A DNA stretch of 64,000 nucleotides from PFJX01 sp031426735 (lineage in GTDB: Bacteria; Pseudomonadota; Gammaproteobacteria; Burkholderiales; Thiobacillaceae). The position numbers were made by a program, and so were the translations under genes. Of this stretch, positions 34,956 through 44,484 are shown piece by piece. The notes beneath the pieces were generated by a model, which was given only the letters and a program-made list of their open reading frames with translations, had not been told where the DNA came from and ran no database searches. Location: the NCBI GenBank assembly GCA_031426735.1, contig JASJPK010000034.1, forward strand, positions 1-64,000, given 5' to 3'. Each line of letters opens with the position of its first letter. The first letter of the stretch is position 1.

Positions 34956-36304
34956 GCCGGATCCACCCTGCTCACGACATAGCGGTACTTGCCGGAACGT
35001 TCGGGCTGGATTTCGACCACTCGTTCCACCTGTATTTCGACCTCGGCACCTAGTCGCGCCTTTGCCCCGCGGACGATGCCGGCGATCTGGCTTTCGTCGA
35101 AAGTGCTGTCGGTCACCAGTTGGAAACGCGTCAGATCGAGCGATTCCTGCACGATCTTGAACTGCTTCATGCCGGGCAGATCGCGCACGATGTAGATCAG
35201 CGAGAGTCCGTGCATCACGGTGCCATCCTTCGCCACCAGGAAATCGGTGCTGCGTCCCTGGACTTCCTTCAGTAAAGGCAGAGTACGACCGCAGGAGCAG
35301 GGTTGCGTATCGAGTACGCCGACATCGCCGGTGCGGTAACGAATGAACGGAAAATCGCGCGTCGCCAGATGTGTCACCACGATTTCACCGCTTTCTCCCG
35401 GCGGCAAAACCCGTCCTTCGGCATCGATGATTTCGACAATGATGTCTTCGTAGGTCAGATGCATGCCGCCCGCCGGGCATTGATGCGCAATGAAACCGGC
35501 ATCGCGGCCACCATAGCCGTTGGCAACCGGGCAGCCGAACACGCGCTGGATCAGTTCGCGCTGGTGGTCGTACAACTTCTCGGAAGTGACGAACGCCACC
35601 TTGAGGCCCAGGTTGTCCATGCGGATGTTCTTCTCCAGCGCATGGTTGGCGATGTGCGCGAATGCCGAGGGGTAGCCGAACAACATTTTCGGCCGCCGCG
35701 CCTGAATTTCCGCGATGAATCCCGCCACTTTCTGCGCCGACATCTCGAAAGCCGGCAGCAGTTTGGTGCGCATCAAATCGTCGCGCAGTTGGCGTATGCG
35801 ATCCTGCGAACCGAGTTCGATCGGCGACCCCCACAGCACGATTTCCGGATCGCCGATATCCACGCCCCACCAGCGGGTGGCGCGCCACTTGGCGGCGACG
35901 TCATGCGAGACCCGCTCGTTGCCGATAAAGAAAATTAGCGGTTCACCGCTGGAACCGCCGGTATTGAAGCGGGCAAGATCACGCGCCTGCGCGGACTTCA
36001 ACGCTTCGGTATTGGCGCGGATGGTCGCCTTGTCCAGGAACGGCAGACGCTGCAAGTCAGCCAGACTGCTCACGCTGGCGGGATCGAAGCCCAGACGCAC
36101 GAACAGATCGCGGTAGTAAGGCACGTGGACGAACACGTTTTGCAACAATGCGCGCAGCCGCCGGACGCGTAAAGCATCCAGTTCGTCCAGCGGCCAGTAC
36201 TGGCTGGCCTCCATCTCTCGCCGGAGGCGTACCGTGTCGTGGTGTTTGAGACGTTCCTGCAGTGGGAAAACGACGCCAGAGATCAGGCGGGTACGCCAAT
36301 CCAT
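34940..36304 (-). CDS. PaaK/CapK-like AMP-dependent ligase
   Basis: A 454-residue adenylate-forming enzyme of the phenylacetate-CoA ligase / CapK group. The P-loop is FNTGGSSGEPLIFFIG. Other blocks are VANGYGGRDAGFIAHQC and FIRYRTGDVGVLD, followed by a small cysteine-containing C-terminal element. ATG 36304 overlaps the stop of the upstream glycosyltransferase (ATGA). CapK-like proteins occur in many capsule loci, where the substrate is mostly unproven. It ends block E. The locus thus has two adenylating enzymes, this one and the XrtA ligase at 24644. Confidence 0.88.
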   Translation of the reverse strand: MDWRTRLISGVVFPLQERLKHHDTVRLRREMEASQYWPLDELDALRVRRLRALLQNVFVHVPYYRDLFVRLGFDPASVSSLADLQRLPFLDKATIRANTEALKSAQARDLARFNTGGSSGEPLIFFIGNERVSHDVAAKWRATRWWGVDIGDPEIVLWGSPIELGSQDRIRQLRDDLMRTKLLPAFEMSAQKVAGFIAEIQARRPKMLFGYPSAFAHIANHALEKNIRMDNLGLKVAFVTSEKLYDHQRELIQRVFGCPVANGYGGRDAGFIAHQCPAGGMHLTYEDIIVEIIDAEGRVLPPGESGEIVVTHLATRDFPFIRYRTGDVGVLDTQPCSCGRTLPLLKEVQGRSTDFLVAKDGTVMHGLSLIYIVRDLPGMKQFKIVQESLDLTRFQLVTDSTFDESQIAGIVRGAKARLGAEVEIQVERVVEIQPERSGKYRYVVSRVDPAQRTA

Positions 36305-37398
36305 CAAAGTTTCTCCTTGACCATTGCTGCTGGCGCGCAAGCGTTCCGATAGACGGCGAACCAGCGGTCGCGCACATGGCTCCAGGCGAAGCCCTGTACA
36401 TATTCACTTCCATTTTCGATCAACCGCCGACGCAATTCGTCGTCGTCGATCAGACGCGCCAGAGCCGCCGCCATACCCTCCGGATCGCCGGCCTTCACCA
36501 ACAGCGCGGTTTCTTCATGGCGCACCAGAAAAGGCACGCCGCCGACATTGGTGCTAACCACCGGCAAGCCGCTGGCCAGCGATTCAAGAACTGAATTGGG
36601 CATGTTGTCGACCAGGGCCGTATTCAGGCTGAGACTGGATTCCCGGTACAGCGCCGCCATTTGATGGCTATCCAGGCGGCCAGTGAAGTCTACCTGCTCG
36701 GCAATGCCAAGATCCTTCGCCAATTGTTCAAGGCGCTCGCGCTCGGGACCGGAGCCGGCGATGCTCATGCGCACCTCAGGATGCTCACGCCGCAAAATGG
36801 CCAAAGCCCGCAACGCCGATGCCACATCGTAGATCGGCTCCAGGTTGCGTGCGACGACGATATGCGACGTCTCCGGCCTTGTCCCGGCGGGATGGAACTT
36901 GGCCAGATCGATAATGTTGGGCACAACCTCCGCGGCCATGCCGTAACGCGCGAAGACTTCTTTCAGAAAGCCCGATGGCGCCACCAATGCCGCCACTCGA
37001 CGCATGCTGAAGTGCACGCTGACGGCTGCGCCGGCGAGAAAGGTGGATGCTTCGCCGCCCCGGTAATTAACGATGCAGGGCACGCCGCGCAGGCGTGCAA
37101 TCCAGATCGCCGGCGCGGCGAACAGATGCCAGGACCAGCCGGAATTGGCCATGATGTGGAACAGATCGTTGCGCCCGGCCGCTCGCCAGAGCCGGAACAG
37201 ATAGGGCAGCAAACGGAACAGCGCGCGCAGCACGGGGATCTGCCCACCCCATGCCGGCACATAGGGCGCATTGACCTGCACGACCTCGACTTGCAGGCCT
37301 TCCTCGCCCAGCAGGCGGGAAAGTTGCAATGTCTGATTGGCCATGCCGCCGGCCGGAGGCGGTAGCGGGCCAACGAGGGCAATGCGGGACGGTTTCAC
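36304..37398 (-). CDS. Glycosyltransferase family 4
   Basis: A 364-residue GT-B enzyme. The N-terminal loop is IALVGPLPPPAGGMANQTLQ, and the donor-binding half has SLNTALVDNMPNSVLESLAS and GLPVVSTNVGGVPF with the conserved glutamate of EX7E. The start appears to be GTG 37398, the only plausible codon before the first strand. It lies 13 bp after the upstream glycosyltransferase and overlaps the PaaK-like gene by four bases. The sugar added cannot be read. Confidence 0.9.
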   Translation of the reverse strand: MKPSRIALVGPLPPPAGGMANQTLQLSRLLGEEGLQVEVVQVNAPYVPAWGGQIPVLRALFRLLPYLFRLWRAAGRNDLFHIMANSGWSWHLFAAPAIWIARLRGVPCIVNYRGGEASTFLAGAAVSVHFSMRRVAALVAPSGFLKEVFARYGMAAEVVPNIIDLAKFHPAGTRPETSHIVVARNLEPIYDVASALRALAILRREHPEVRMSIAGSGPERERLEQLAKDLGIAEQVDFTGRLDSHQMAALYRESSLSLNTALVDNMPNSVLESLASGLPVVSTNVGGVPFLVRHEETALLVKAGDPEGMAAALARLIDDDELRRRLIENGSEYVQGFAWSHVRDRWFAVYRNACAPAAMVKEKL

Positions 37399-37411
37399 GG
37401 ACAGCGACGAT

Positions 37412-38629
37412 TCAGCCGGCTATCGTCCGCCCCAGGGCGGCACCATAGATGGACTTGTAGTTGGCGATGCTGCGCGTCCAGTTGCGCTCTTCTTCGACGA
37501 AACGCCGACCGTTGGCGCGCATGGCCTGGCCTTGATCAGGCAGATCCAGCGTCGCCAACGCCTTGGCAGCGAGCGCTTCGACATCGCCGGCACGGAACAA
37601 CACGCCAGTGCGTCCGTCTTCAATCAGTTCGCGGTGACCGCCCACATCGGATGCAATCAGCAAATGTCCTTGTGCCATCGCCTCCAGAGGCTTCAATGGC
37701 GTCACCAGTTCGGTCAGGCGCATCGGGTGGCGGGGATAGGCGAGCAGGTCGACCAGATCGTAATACTTGCTGACCTCGGAATGCGGCACCCGGCCGACGA
37801 ACACCACCTTGTCGGCCACATTCAGACGGCTGGCCTGCGCTTTCAGGTTGGCTTCCTGCGGACCGCCGCCAACCAGCAGAAGGCGCACATCCGGCCGCCG
37901 TTCGAGGATGTCCGGCAGCGCCTGGATCAGCAGATCCAGGCCTTCATACGCATAAAAGGAGCCGAGAAAACCGATCACCCGGCAACCGGCCAGCCCGAGT
38001 TTTTCCTTCAATACAGGATCGGCAGCCCCGCCCAGGCTGAAATGCTCGATATCCACGGCATTGGGCACCACACCGATTTTCCCCGGTGCGATCCCGCGCG
38101 CCACCAGATCGCCGCGCAGACCGGCACAGATGGTAACCACCTGATCTGCCTGGCGTACCGCACGCGTCTCCATTTCGCGCGTGAGCCGATAACGCAGGCT
38201 GCCTTCCGTTTGCGTACCGTGATCGACCGCTGCGTCTTCCCAGAAAGCCCGGATTTCATAGACGACCGGAATACCCAGTTTGCGGCCGACATGGATCGCA
38301 GGCCAGGCGTTCAGAACCGGCGAATGCGCATGCAGGATATCCGGCTTGAGTTGCTGCGCCAGTTCCAGCAAGCGCCGTTCGGATGCACGCATCAGCGCCC
38401 ACTGATTCAATACCGGAAGTCGACTGTCGAGGCCGGTCGGCGGCGAGGTGCGGTAGAAGTGCAGACCGTCCGCATCTTCTTCCGCCAGAGTGCAATCGAT
38501 CTGTTTCGGACTGGTGAGATGGAATGTCTCCCAGCCCAGTTTGCGTTGTTCCCGCAGAATGTTGGCGCTACGGAAGGTGTAGCCGGAGTGCAGTGGTAGT
38601 GAATGATCGAATAAGTGCAGGATACGCAT
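37412..38629 (-). CDS. PEP-CTERM/exosortase A-associated glycosyltransferase (Daro_2409 type)
   Basis: A 405-residue GT4 enzyme of the TIGR04063 type, recognisable by MRILHLFDHSLPLHSGYTF. The C-terminal domain has VIGFLGSFYAYEGLDLLI and YPRHPMRLTELVTPLKPLEA. This family is restricted to XrtA loci and takes part in building the polysaccharide repeat. It lies 57 bp downstream of the GT39-like gene and 13 bp upstream of the next GT4. Confidence 0.92.
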   Translation of the reverse strand: MRILHLFDHSLPLHSGYTFRSANILREQRKLGWETFHLTSPKQIDCTLAEEDADGLHFYRTSPPTGLDSRLPVLNQWALMRASERRLLELAQQLKPDILHAHSPVLNAWPAIHVGRKLGIPVVYEIRAFWEDAAVDHGTQTEGSLRYRLTREMETRAVRQADQVVTICAGLRGDLVARGIAPGKIGVVPNAVDIEHFSLGGAADPVLKEKLGLAGCRVIGFLGSFYAYEGLDLLIQALPDILERRPDVRLLLVGGGPQEANLKAQASRLNVADKVVFVGRVPHSEVSKYYDLVDLLAYPRHPMRLTELVTPLKPLEAMAQGHLLIASDVGGHRELIEDGRTGVLFRAGDVEALAAKALATLDLPDQGQAMRANGRRFVEEERNWTRSIANYKSIYGAALGRTIAG

Positions 38630-38686
38630 GCGTATGAACCGGGTTAAGCCACTGTTCTATGCTCGGGACTAGGGTTGAATCGTGTG

Positions 38687-40267
38687 TTATCCACCGCATG
38701 CCGGCGGAATTCCATAAACAATGGCAGGCTTGGGCTGAATCAAGGCTTCGAGTTTATCCATCAATCGCGGATTAGTGGGAAACAACTCGACAAATCGAAT
38801 CGCCGCCGAAACCAGGGAAAAGCCAGCCCCCGTAGTTACGGGCGTAAGCCTGGCAACCGCCCGCCAACACGCCGGCAAATCTGACGCGATTCTGTATGCG
38901 CCATGTTTTCCCCACTCCGCAGTCTGCCAATCGACCACGGCGTAGGCCACAAAACCATGTTTGTCCACCCCCTTGATCTGCAACAGATTCAAATCGTCAG
39001 CCAAATACTTCAGGTTGCGGATGACGGGAGTCTTATCCGGTTCAGCTGCGAAAATTCTTTCATAAATACCGTAGCGCACTGTATTGGTCATTCCGTAGAC
39101 GTACTGCGGATCGGGGGCGCTCGCCAGGTATGCCTGAGCGGGCTTGCTGTTGGCAACGAACGAACGAATAGCCTGTTGCTCAAACCCGGTGCCGAGAAAC
39201 CCGAGCATCACAATCAAACCTGCTACGCCAAGCATGACCGTGCGTGGCAAACGCGAAAGCGCATAGCCACCCAACAATGCCAGGGGCGCTAGGAACATCA
39301 GCATGTAATTGGTCTGCTTGGGGATGAAAGTCAACGGCGTGAGGGACAAGACGAACAGGCTGAACACGGCCAGCAGGCCGATCCCCCAGATCGCAACCCG
39401 GATCAGCCCATCATCTCGCGCGCTCCTTCGCATCGAAGCAATCAGCCCGAGCAACGCCAGCGGACCGAGCAACCATGTGTGGCGTACATCGACCATCAGG
39501 TAGTACAGATAGAACCCCGGTGAGGTCTTCATCCATTGCTGCTGCGCATAATCGGCCCCACCCGATGTGGTCATCCGGATTACGTGCCAGAAGTCGCCTT
39601 GCATGACCAGGAAAATCAGGGAATTCAACGCCACCATGCCGACAAAACCGGCGCCCATGATGAACCACTTGGCGGCGATGCGTTTCTCCCACAATAGATA
39701 GCCGGCAAAGACCAGGACATAAAGCAGAGCGACGTGCGACTTGATCCACCAGACAAAACCTGCGGCCAGTCCCGCCACAAGGTGCCAACGCCAGGACGCG
39801 TCGAGATCGCCCCTGAAAAGTGAATAGAAGCTCAGCGTAATAAAGAAGCCCAGCGGCGCATCCGCCATCAAGCGTCCGGCAAAGTGCGCATGCAGGGGTG
39901 TGAACGCCAGCAGCAAGGCGCTGAGCAAGGCGGCTTTCAAACCCCAGAATCGTTGCGCAATCAGGAAAACCAGGGCGACCTCGCCCAGTGAGCACAGGAG
40001 CGACCAGAGATTGGCCACGAACTCCGAGGTACCCAACAGCCATAGCGCCAGACCGACAGGGAGATTGATACCGAGTCTGACATCGCCGATGTAGTCCGAG
40101 GAATGCCAAATACCCTGTGAATTGCGCAATCCCTCGGCGGTATAGTTGATTTCGTCAGTGCCGAAAAAACCGGTAAAGAATATCCAGCGCACTGCCAGCG
40201 CCGCACACATCACACCGGCAAATGCATAGGTGGAATTTGCTGAATTTCTTCCGAAGCTCATCTTCAT
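38687..40267 (-). CDS. GT39-like membrane glycosyltransferase (GT-C fold)
   Basis: A 526-residue polytopic membrane protein. The first periplasmic loop has FFGTDEINYTAEG, where Asp-Glu fits the acidic catalytic motif of GT39/PMT/ArnT enzymes, and AHFAGRLMADAPLGFF matches the second conserved loop. About 11 membrane segments are followed by a C-terminal soluble region. Such enzymes transfer a sugar from a polyprenyl-phosphate donor outside the cytoplasm. A likely source of donor is the GtrB/GtrA pair upstream in the same block. Confidence 0.8.
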   Translation of the reverse strand: MKMSFGRNSANSTYAFAGVMCAALAVRWIFFTGFFGTDEINYTAEGLRNSQGIWHSSDYIGDVRLGINLPVGLALWLLGTSEFVANLWSLLCSLGEVALVFLIAQRFWGLKAALLSALLLAFTPLHAHFAGRLMADAPLGFFITLSFYSLFRGDLDASWRWHLVAGLAAGFVWWIKSHVALLYVLVFAGYLLWEKRIAAKWFIMGAGFVGMVALNSLIFLVMQGDFWHVIRMTTSGGADYAQQQWMKTSPGFYLYYLMVDVRHTWLLGPLALLGLIASMRRSARDDGLIRVAIWGIGLLAVFSLFVLSLTPLTFIPKQTNYMLMFLAPLALLGGYALSRLPRTVMLGVAGLIVMLGFLGTGFEQQAIRSFVANSKPAQAYLASAPDPQYVYGMTNTVRYGIYERIFAAEPDKTPVIRNLKYLADDLNLLQIKGVDKHGFVAYAVVDWQTAEWGKHGAYRIASDLPACWRAVARLTPVTTGAGFSLVSAAIRFVELFPTNPRLMDKLEALIQPKPAIVYGIPPACGG

Positions 40268-40319
40268 CGTGACTTCCCAATTCGATCGTAAACCGCGTGC
40301 AGATCACGCGCTGGCGTGC

Positions 40320-42158
40320 CTACGCATCAACCTGTCGCGGGTAGCATTTGCCCTGCACAAATACCGCATAACCGTCCCAGTCGCCGCCATGCCGACAATA
40401 TCCGGCTTGCCCCAGCAGCAGAACTACCTTTGGATGCGACAACACGCCGCGCCTGACGACGAAATAATCCAGCCCCATGGAAAGATACGTCTGGAATCCG
40501 GACAGATTTTCTTCGCTGGCTTCACCGCTGGCGAAGCGAAACGCCCTGAGCAACTGAAGCGCTTGTGCATCCAGACCATCGGCGATCAATACACTGGGTG
40601 CGTCCAGTTCCCGAAAAATCGCCATGCGGAATTTCCCGCTCAACAGCGGAATCGTTCGGGCCAATTCATCGGCCGCCAGCATTGTGCCGCCGGATAAATT
40701 CTCCGTTAACGAAAGCGAGATCTTCTCGCTCTCCGGCAGCAGCTTGTAATCCAGTGACGGGAAACGCACAAAGGAACGCGATAGCGGAGATATCGGCAAC
40801 GGCAGCACCGCAAGCGCAAGCGCCAGCATGCAAAACAGCGCCACGAATCCGCTTGCGGCTTTACGCCATGCATGGCTGTTGTAGGCATGGGCAGCACCAA
40901 GGCCGATCAGCAGGATGATGGGAGACGCATAGGCCAGCCGCCAGAATGCATCCTTTGATGTGATGTAGGTGGCTACCGTGGCAGCCACCGGCGTCACTGA
41001 CAGCGGCACGAACAGCAAGCCGCACCAGATCAGCAACCATTTCAATTGCGCATATTCCTTCAGGCGCAGCAGAACCAGCAGCATCATTGCCGCCAGCCCG
41101 AGCGTTAGCGACGGGAAGCCATAGACCAGGCGCAGAAGCTCCATCAGGGAAGAGGCGAAATGCAGCCCGATGGAATCGGCATCCCCCTGCTGCTGCAAAG
41201 CCGCCAAAGAGAATGGCAACGGATATAGCCCCATCAACACCGCGATACCGAATGACTTCGGCAGAAGCCTGGGCATGCGGTGGGCAATGGCATGGGAAAT
41301 GGAAACCAGCCCCACGAGAATGGGCAGAAAGAACTGTGCCGTCGAAGTCAGGCCGATTCCGGCCACCGACAACGCGAACAAACGCCAGCCGAAGCGGGGC
41401 CCCGTTTTTTCCAGCGCATCCAGCGTTGTCAGCACCACGAGCGGCACGAAAACCTGCAGCAGCAGAACCTTGCCCTGCCAGATCCGGTACAGCCCGAAAC
41501 TTGCCATCGACCGTTGAGTCACGCCATCGGTCGCAGCCAGAACAACCAGCAGCAAAGTCCCGAAGATCGAGGCACCCCAATTTGCCGTCAATCGATACAA
41601 CAGCAGAAACCACGCGACGACAAAACCAAGTCCGCCCAGCACCGGGATCGCCAAATGATAGACATCGAGTGGCTGGACTCCGGCCAGCCTGGCCAGTGCG
41701 GCGATGAAGTAGGGGTAGCTCTGGAAGCTATCGAATGAATAACTGTCCGATTCAAAAATAGCCGCGAACGGGTACCGCCACAGCAAAGGCTGATCTGGCT
41801 GCGCCCACGTCAACACCGCAAGGGCAAGGTAGTTGACGTCGTCAGGATTGGGTCTGCTGCTTAGCAGGGCAATGCCGGCGGCAAAGACGCCAAGCAGGGC
41901 CAACGCGAGGAGCCCCCGATAGGGACGACTGACGAACAGGCTTACAGCCCAGAAGCGTCGCCTGTTGCGCCAGGCTGCCCAGGCTTGATAGCCGGCAAAG
42001 CCGACTGCACCCGCCAGACTGATCCAGAGCAGGTCGTTCAGCGAGGCAGCCAGCCACAATCCCGCGTGATACAAAACGGTAAAACCGCACACCAACCACA
42101 CGAAAAAGAAGGCAAGCTTCTCAAGCAATTGCGCAAGGATGTCTGCGCGCCGGTCCAT
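40320..42158 (-). CDS. Large polytopic membrane protein, GT-C-like
   Basis: A 612-residue protein with about 11-12 hydrophobic segments and a C-terminal soluble domain. The early periplasmic loop has SSRPNPDDVNYLALAVLTW, whose acidic pair resembles a GT-C catalytic motif. ATG 42158 begins one base after the WecE stop (TGACATG), so the two are coupled; the open frame continues upstream inside wecE, but that part does not look like protein. It is a candidate for the GtrC-type transferase that moves a prenyl-linked sugar on to the glycan. No named family was recognised. Confidence 0.7.
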   Translation of the reverse strand: MDRRADILAQLLEKLAFFFVWLVCGFTVLYHAGLWLAASLNDLLWISLAGAVGFAGYQAWAAWRNRRRFWAVSLFVSRPYRGLLALALLGVFAAGIALLSSRPNPDDVNYLALAVLTWAQPDQPLLWRYPFAAIFESDSYSFDSFQSYPYFIAALARLAGVQPLDVYHLAIPVLGGLGFVVAWFLLLYRLTANWGASIFGTLLLVVLAATDGVTQRSMASFGLYRIWQGKVLLLQVFVPLVVLTTLDALEKTGPRFGWRLFALSVAGIGLTSTAQFFLPILVGLVSISHAIAHRMPRLLPKSFGIAVLMGLYPLPFSLAALQQQGDADSIGLHFASSLMELLRLVYGFPSLTLGLAAMMLLVLLRLKEYAQLKWLLIWCGLLFVPLSVTPVAATVATYITSKDAFWRLAYASPIILLIGLGAAHAYNSHAWRKAASGFVALFCMLALALAVLPLPISPLSRSFVRFPSLDYKLLPESEKISLSLTENLSGGTMLAADELARTIPLLSGKFRMAIFRELDAPSVLIADGLDAQALQLLRAFRFASGEASEENLSGFQTYLSMGLDYFVVRRGVLSHPKVVLLLGQAGYCRHGGDWDGYAVFVQGKCYPRQVDA

Positions 42159-42159
42159 G

Positions 42160-43287
42160 TCAGCCGATAGCCTCGAAGATCTGACGGATGACATCCGATT
42201 GCTGGTCCTCGAGCCCGACCCAGAGCGGCAGCCGCAGCAAGCGATCGGACATTTCCTCGGTAACCGGCAGGTCGCTGCCGACGCGGCCGACACGGAGGCC
42301 TGCCGGCGCACTGTGCAGCGGAACATAGTGGAATACCGATTGAATGCCGACCTTCTTCAGCCGGGCGATCACATCGGTGCGCCGTTCCAGATTCGGCAAC
42401 AGCAGGTAATACATATGGGCATTCTGGACACAATGCGCCGGTATGACCGGACGCCGTACCTTGCCCGCGGCCTCCAGCTCGGCCATCCAGTGATGGTAGG
42501 TTTTCCACATCCCCAAGCGTCGTTGCGTGATGGCGTCGGCCTCCTCCATCTGCGCCCAGAGAAACGCCGCGATCAGTTCCGAGGGCAGATAGGAAGAACC
42601 GAGATCCACCCAGGTGTATTTGTCCACCTGGCCACGGAAAAACAGACTGCGGTTGGTTCCCTTCTCACGAACGATTTCGGCGCGTTCAGCCAGGACAGGA
42701 TCGTTCACCAGCAACGCACCGCCTTCTCCACTGATGATATTTTTCGTCTCGTGAAATGAAAACGCACCGAGATGGCCGATGGATCCCAAGGGCCGTCCTT
42801 TGTAGGAAGACATGATGCCCTGCGCGGCGTCTTCGATAACCAGCAGGTTGTGCTTGCGCGCGATGGCCATGATCGTATCCATCTCGCAGCCGACACCCGC
42901 ATAGTGAACCGGCACGATCGCCTTGGTTTTCTCGGTGATTGCTGCTTCTATCCGTGTTTCGTCGATGTTCATGGTATCTGGCCGGATATCGACAAACACC
43001 GGCACCGCGCCTCTCAGTACAAATGCATTCGCCGTCGAAACAAATGTATAAGACGGCATGATCACTTCATCGCCCGGCTGGATATCAGCCAGGATGGCAG
43101 CCATTTCCAGCGCCGCGGTGCATGAATGCGTGAGTAGTGCCTTGTGCGTGCCGGTACGGGTTTCAAGCCAGGCATTGCATCTTTTGGTGAAACTGCCATC
43201 TCCGGCCAAATGGCCATTGGCATGTGCCTGTGCGATGTACCAGAGTTCCTTGCCCGTCATATACGGCTTGTTGAATGGAATCTGCAT
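42160..43287 (-). CDS. wecE: dTDP-4-amino-4,6-dideoxygalactose transaminase (WecE/RffA)
   Basis: A 375-residue PLP-dependent DegT/DnrJ/EryC1/StrS aminotransferase. It starts MQIPFNKPYMTGKELWYI; the PLP lysine is Lys182 in FSFHETKNIISGEGG; THSCTAALEMAAILA and MPSYTFVSTANAF are typical of WecE. It would convert dTDP-4-keto-6-deoxyglucose to dTDP-4-amino-4,6-dideoxygalactose. The matching N-acetyltransferase WecD is encoded two genes upstream. RmlA/RmlB for the substrate are not in the window. Confidence 0.92.
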   Translation of the reverse strand: MQIPFNKPYMTGKELWYIAQAHANGHLAGDGSFTKRCNAWLETRTGTHKALLTHSCTAALEMAAILADIQPGDEVIMPSYTFVSTANAFVLRGAVPVFVDIRPDTMNIDETRIEAAITEKTKAIVPVHYAGVGCEMDTIMAIARKHNLLVIEDAAQGIMSSYKGRPLGSIGHLGAFSFHETKNIISGEGGALLVNDPVLAERAEIVREKGTNRSLFFRGQVDKYTWVDLGSSYLPSELIAAFLWAQMEEADAITQRRLGMWKTYHHWMAELEAAGKVRRPVIPAHCVQNAHMYYLLLPNLERRTDVIARLKKVGIQSVFHYVPLHSAPAGLRVGRVGSDLPVTEEMSDRLLRLPLWVGLEDQQSDVIRQIFEAIG

Positions 43288-43310
43288 GTCTGCCCCCTTA
43301 TGAATTGAAC

Positions 43311-43697
43311 TTACCTGGAACGAAATACCCAGAATTTTTGCAATACAAACAACAGCATGGCCAAGGTCAAGATCATGATTCCCTGCACCAGCTGGTGAGG
43401 CAGGCCGAGGTGATCGACGGCGAGCCACAACACGAGCAGATTGAGCAGGTATCCCATTGCATAACTGGCGACGTAACGGGCAAATGCACCGTGCAAACCG
43501 CTGCGGTGCCCGAATGACCAGGTTCGATTGAACAGAAAGGTCTGCATCACCCCCAGAACGTAAAGCACGCTCATCGCGGTCTTTGGTCCGATGCCGAGCT
43601 CGGTAAGGCCCAGGTAGGCGAAATAGAGCACCAGATTGGAGGCCAGTCCGACCACCGCATAGCGCAGAAACTGGCCACGGGTCCGGGCATCGATCAT
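43311..43697 (-). CDS. GtrA family membrane protein (putative polyprenyl-phosphate-sugar flippase)
   Basis: A 128-residue protein with four membrane segments and the family opening FLRYAVVGLASNLVLYFAYL; FNRTWSFGHR and LLFVLQKFWVFRSR are conserved. GtrA proteins flip undecaprenyl-phosphate sugars made by GtrB. ATG 43697 overlaps the stop of the acetyltransferase gene by four bases. It is one of four linked genes (GtrB-like GT2, WecD, GtrA, WecE). Confidence 0.9.
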   Translation of the reverse strand: MIDARTRGQFLRYAVVGLASNLVLYFAYLGLTELGIGPKTAMSVLYVLGVMQTFLFNRTWSFGHRSGLHGAFARYVASYAMGYLLNLLVLWLAVDHLGLPHQLVQGIMILTLAMLLFVLQKFWVFRSR

Positions 43698-44464
43698 GCC
43701 GCTCGCACCCAATGGAAAGTCATCAATGGCGGAGCAAAGCGGAAACCCAGGCGCGCATAAAGATTCAGGACACGATGGTTGCGCGCGACGATGCAGGTTT
43801 GCACGCGCCGCGCGCCCTCCATTTGCGCCTTTCGCAGCATGGCCTGCCAGGCGCGTCGGCCGTAGCCTTGCCCCTGGGCATCGGGGGAAACTGCGTTGAG
43901 GTGCCAGTAACAGGTGCCGTCCGGCAGCATTTCCGTGACGAAGAAAGCCACCAGCCGCAGCCCGTCGCGCACCAGGAAAAGGCGTTGCGTGGGGTGATCC
44001 AGGCTGCTTTTCACCCAGTTGCAATAGCGCAGATCGCCTAACGCTGGGTCGAGACGCGGATCGACATGAAACCGCTCGTTGCGGAAGGCGTGACCGGCGA
44101 TATCGAGCACTTCGGGCAGGTCCACACGTCCTGCCGGCAGGACAGATAGCGTGTCGGCCGGCAGAGCAATTTCCCCCAGGCGATCCAATTCCGGGTGGTA
44201 GGCCATCTCGATGAAACGGAACGCGTACCGTTCCAGCAGCATGGACTCCCTGAGCCGGTCATGCGACATACGACAACTGATCAGGCCGGCTCCGACATCT
44301 ACCCGAGCCGACTCGAATACTTTGAAATCCGTGTCGGCCCCCGTACCGCGCCATTCAATCTGGCCGATCTGCAAAACCGGATAGCCGAAGACGACACTGT
44401 CCCACGCGGCCTCACTCCAGGTGAGGAACAGGTTCGAAGTGTCGACGATTCCACTTGCTGCCAT
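43694..44464 (-). CDS. wecD: GNAT acetyltransferase, WecD-like (dTDP-fucosamine acetyltransferase)
   Basis: A 256-residue protein with a GNAT domain in its C-terminal half: NAVSPDAQGQGYGRRAWQAM is the acetyl-CoA-binding motif A, and VARNHRVLNLYARLGFRF closes it. The N-terminal WDSVVFGYPVLQIGQ resembles WecD. With WecE it would produce dTDP-Fuc4NAc, a sugar known from enterobacterial common antigen. ATGA overlap with gtrA downstream; 20 bp after the GT2 gene. Confidence 0.82.
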   Translation of the reverse strand: MAASGIVDTSNLFLTWSEAAWDSVVFGYPVLQIGQIEWRGTGADTDFKVFESARVDVGAGLISCRMSHDRLRESMLLERYAFRFIEMAYHPELDRLGEIALPADTLSVLPAGRVDLPEVLDIAGHAFRNERFHVDPRLDPALGDLRYCNWVKSSLDHPTQRLFLVRDGLRLVAFFVTEMLPDGTCYWHLNAVSPDAQGQGYGRRAWQAMLRKAQMEGARRVQTCIVARNHRVLNLYARLGFRFAPPLMTFHWVRAA

Positions 44465-44484
44465 GTTATTTCCCCATCCAGCAA

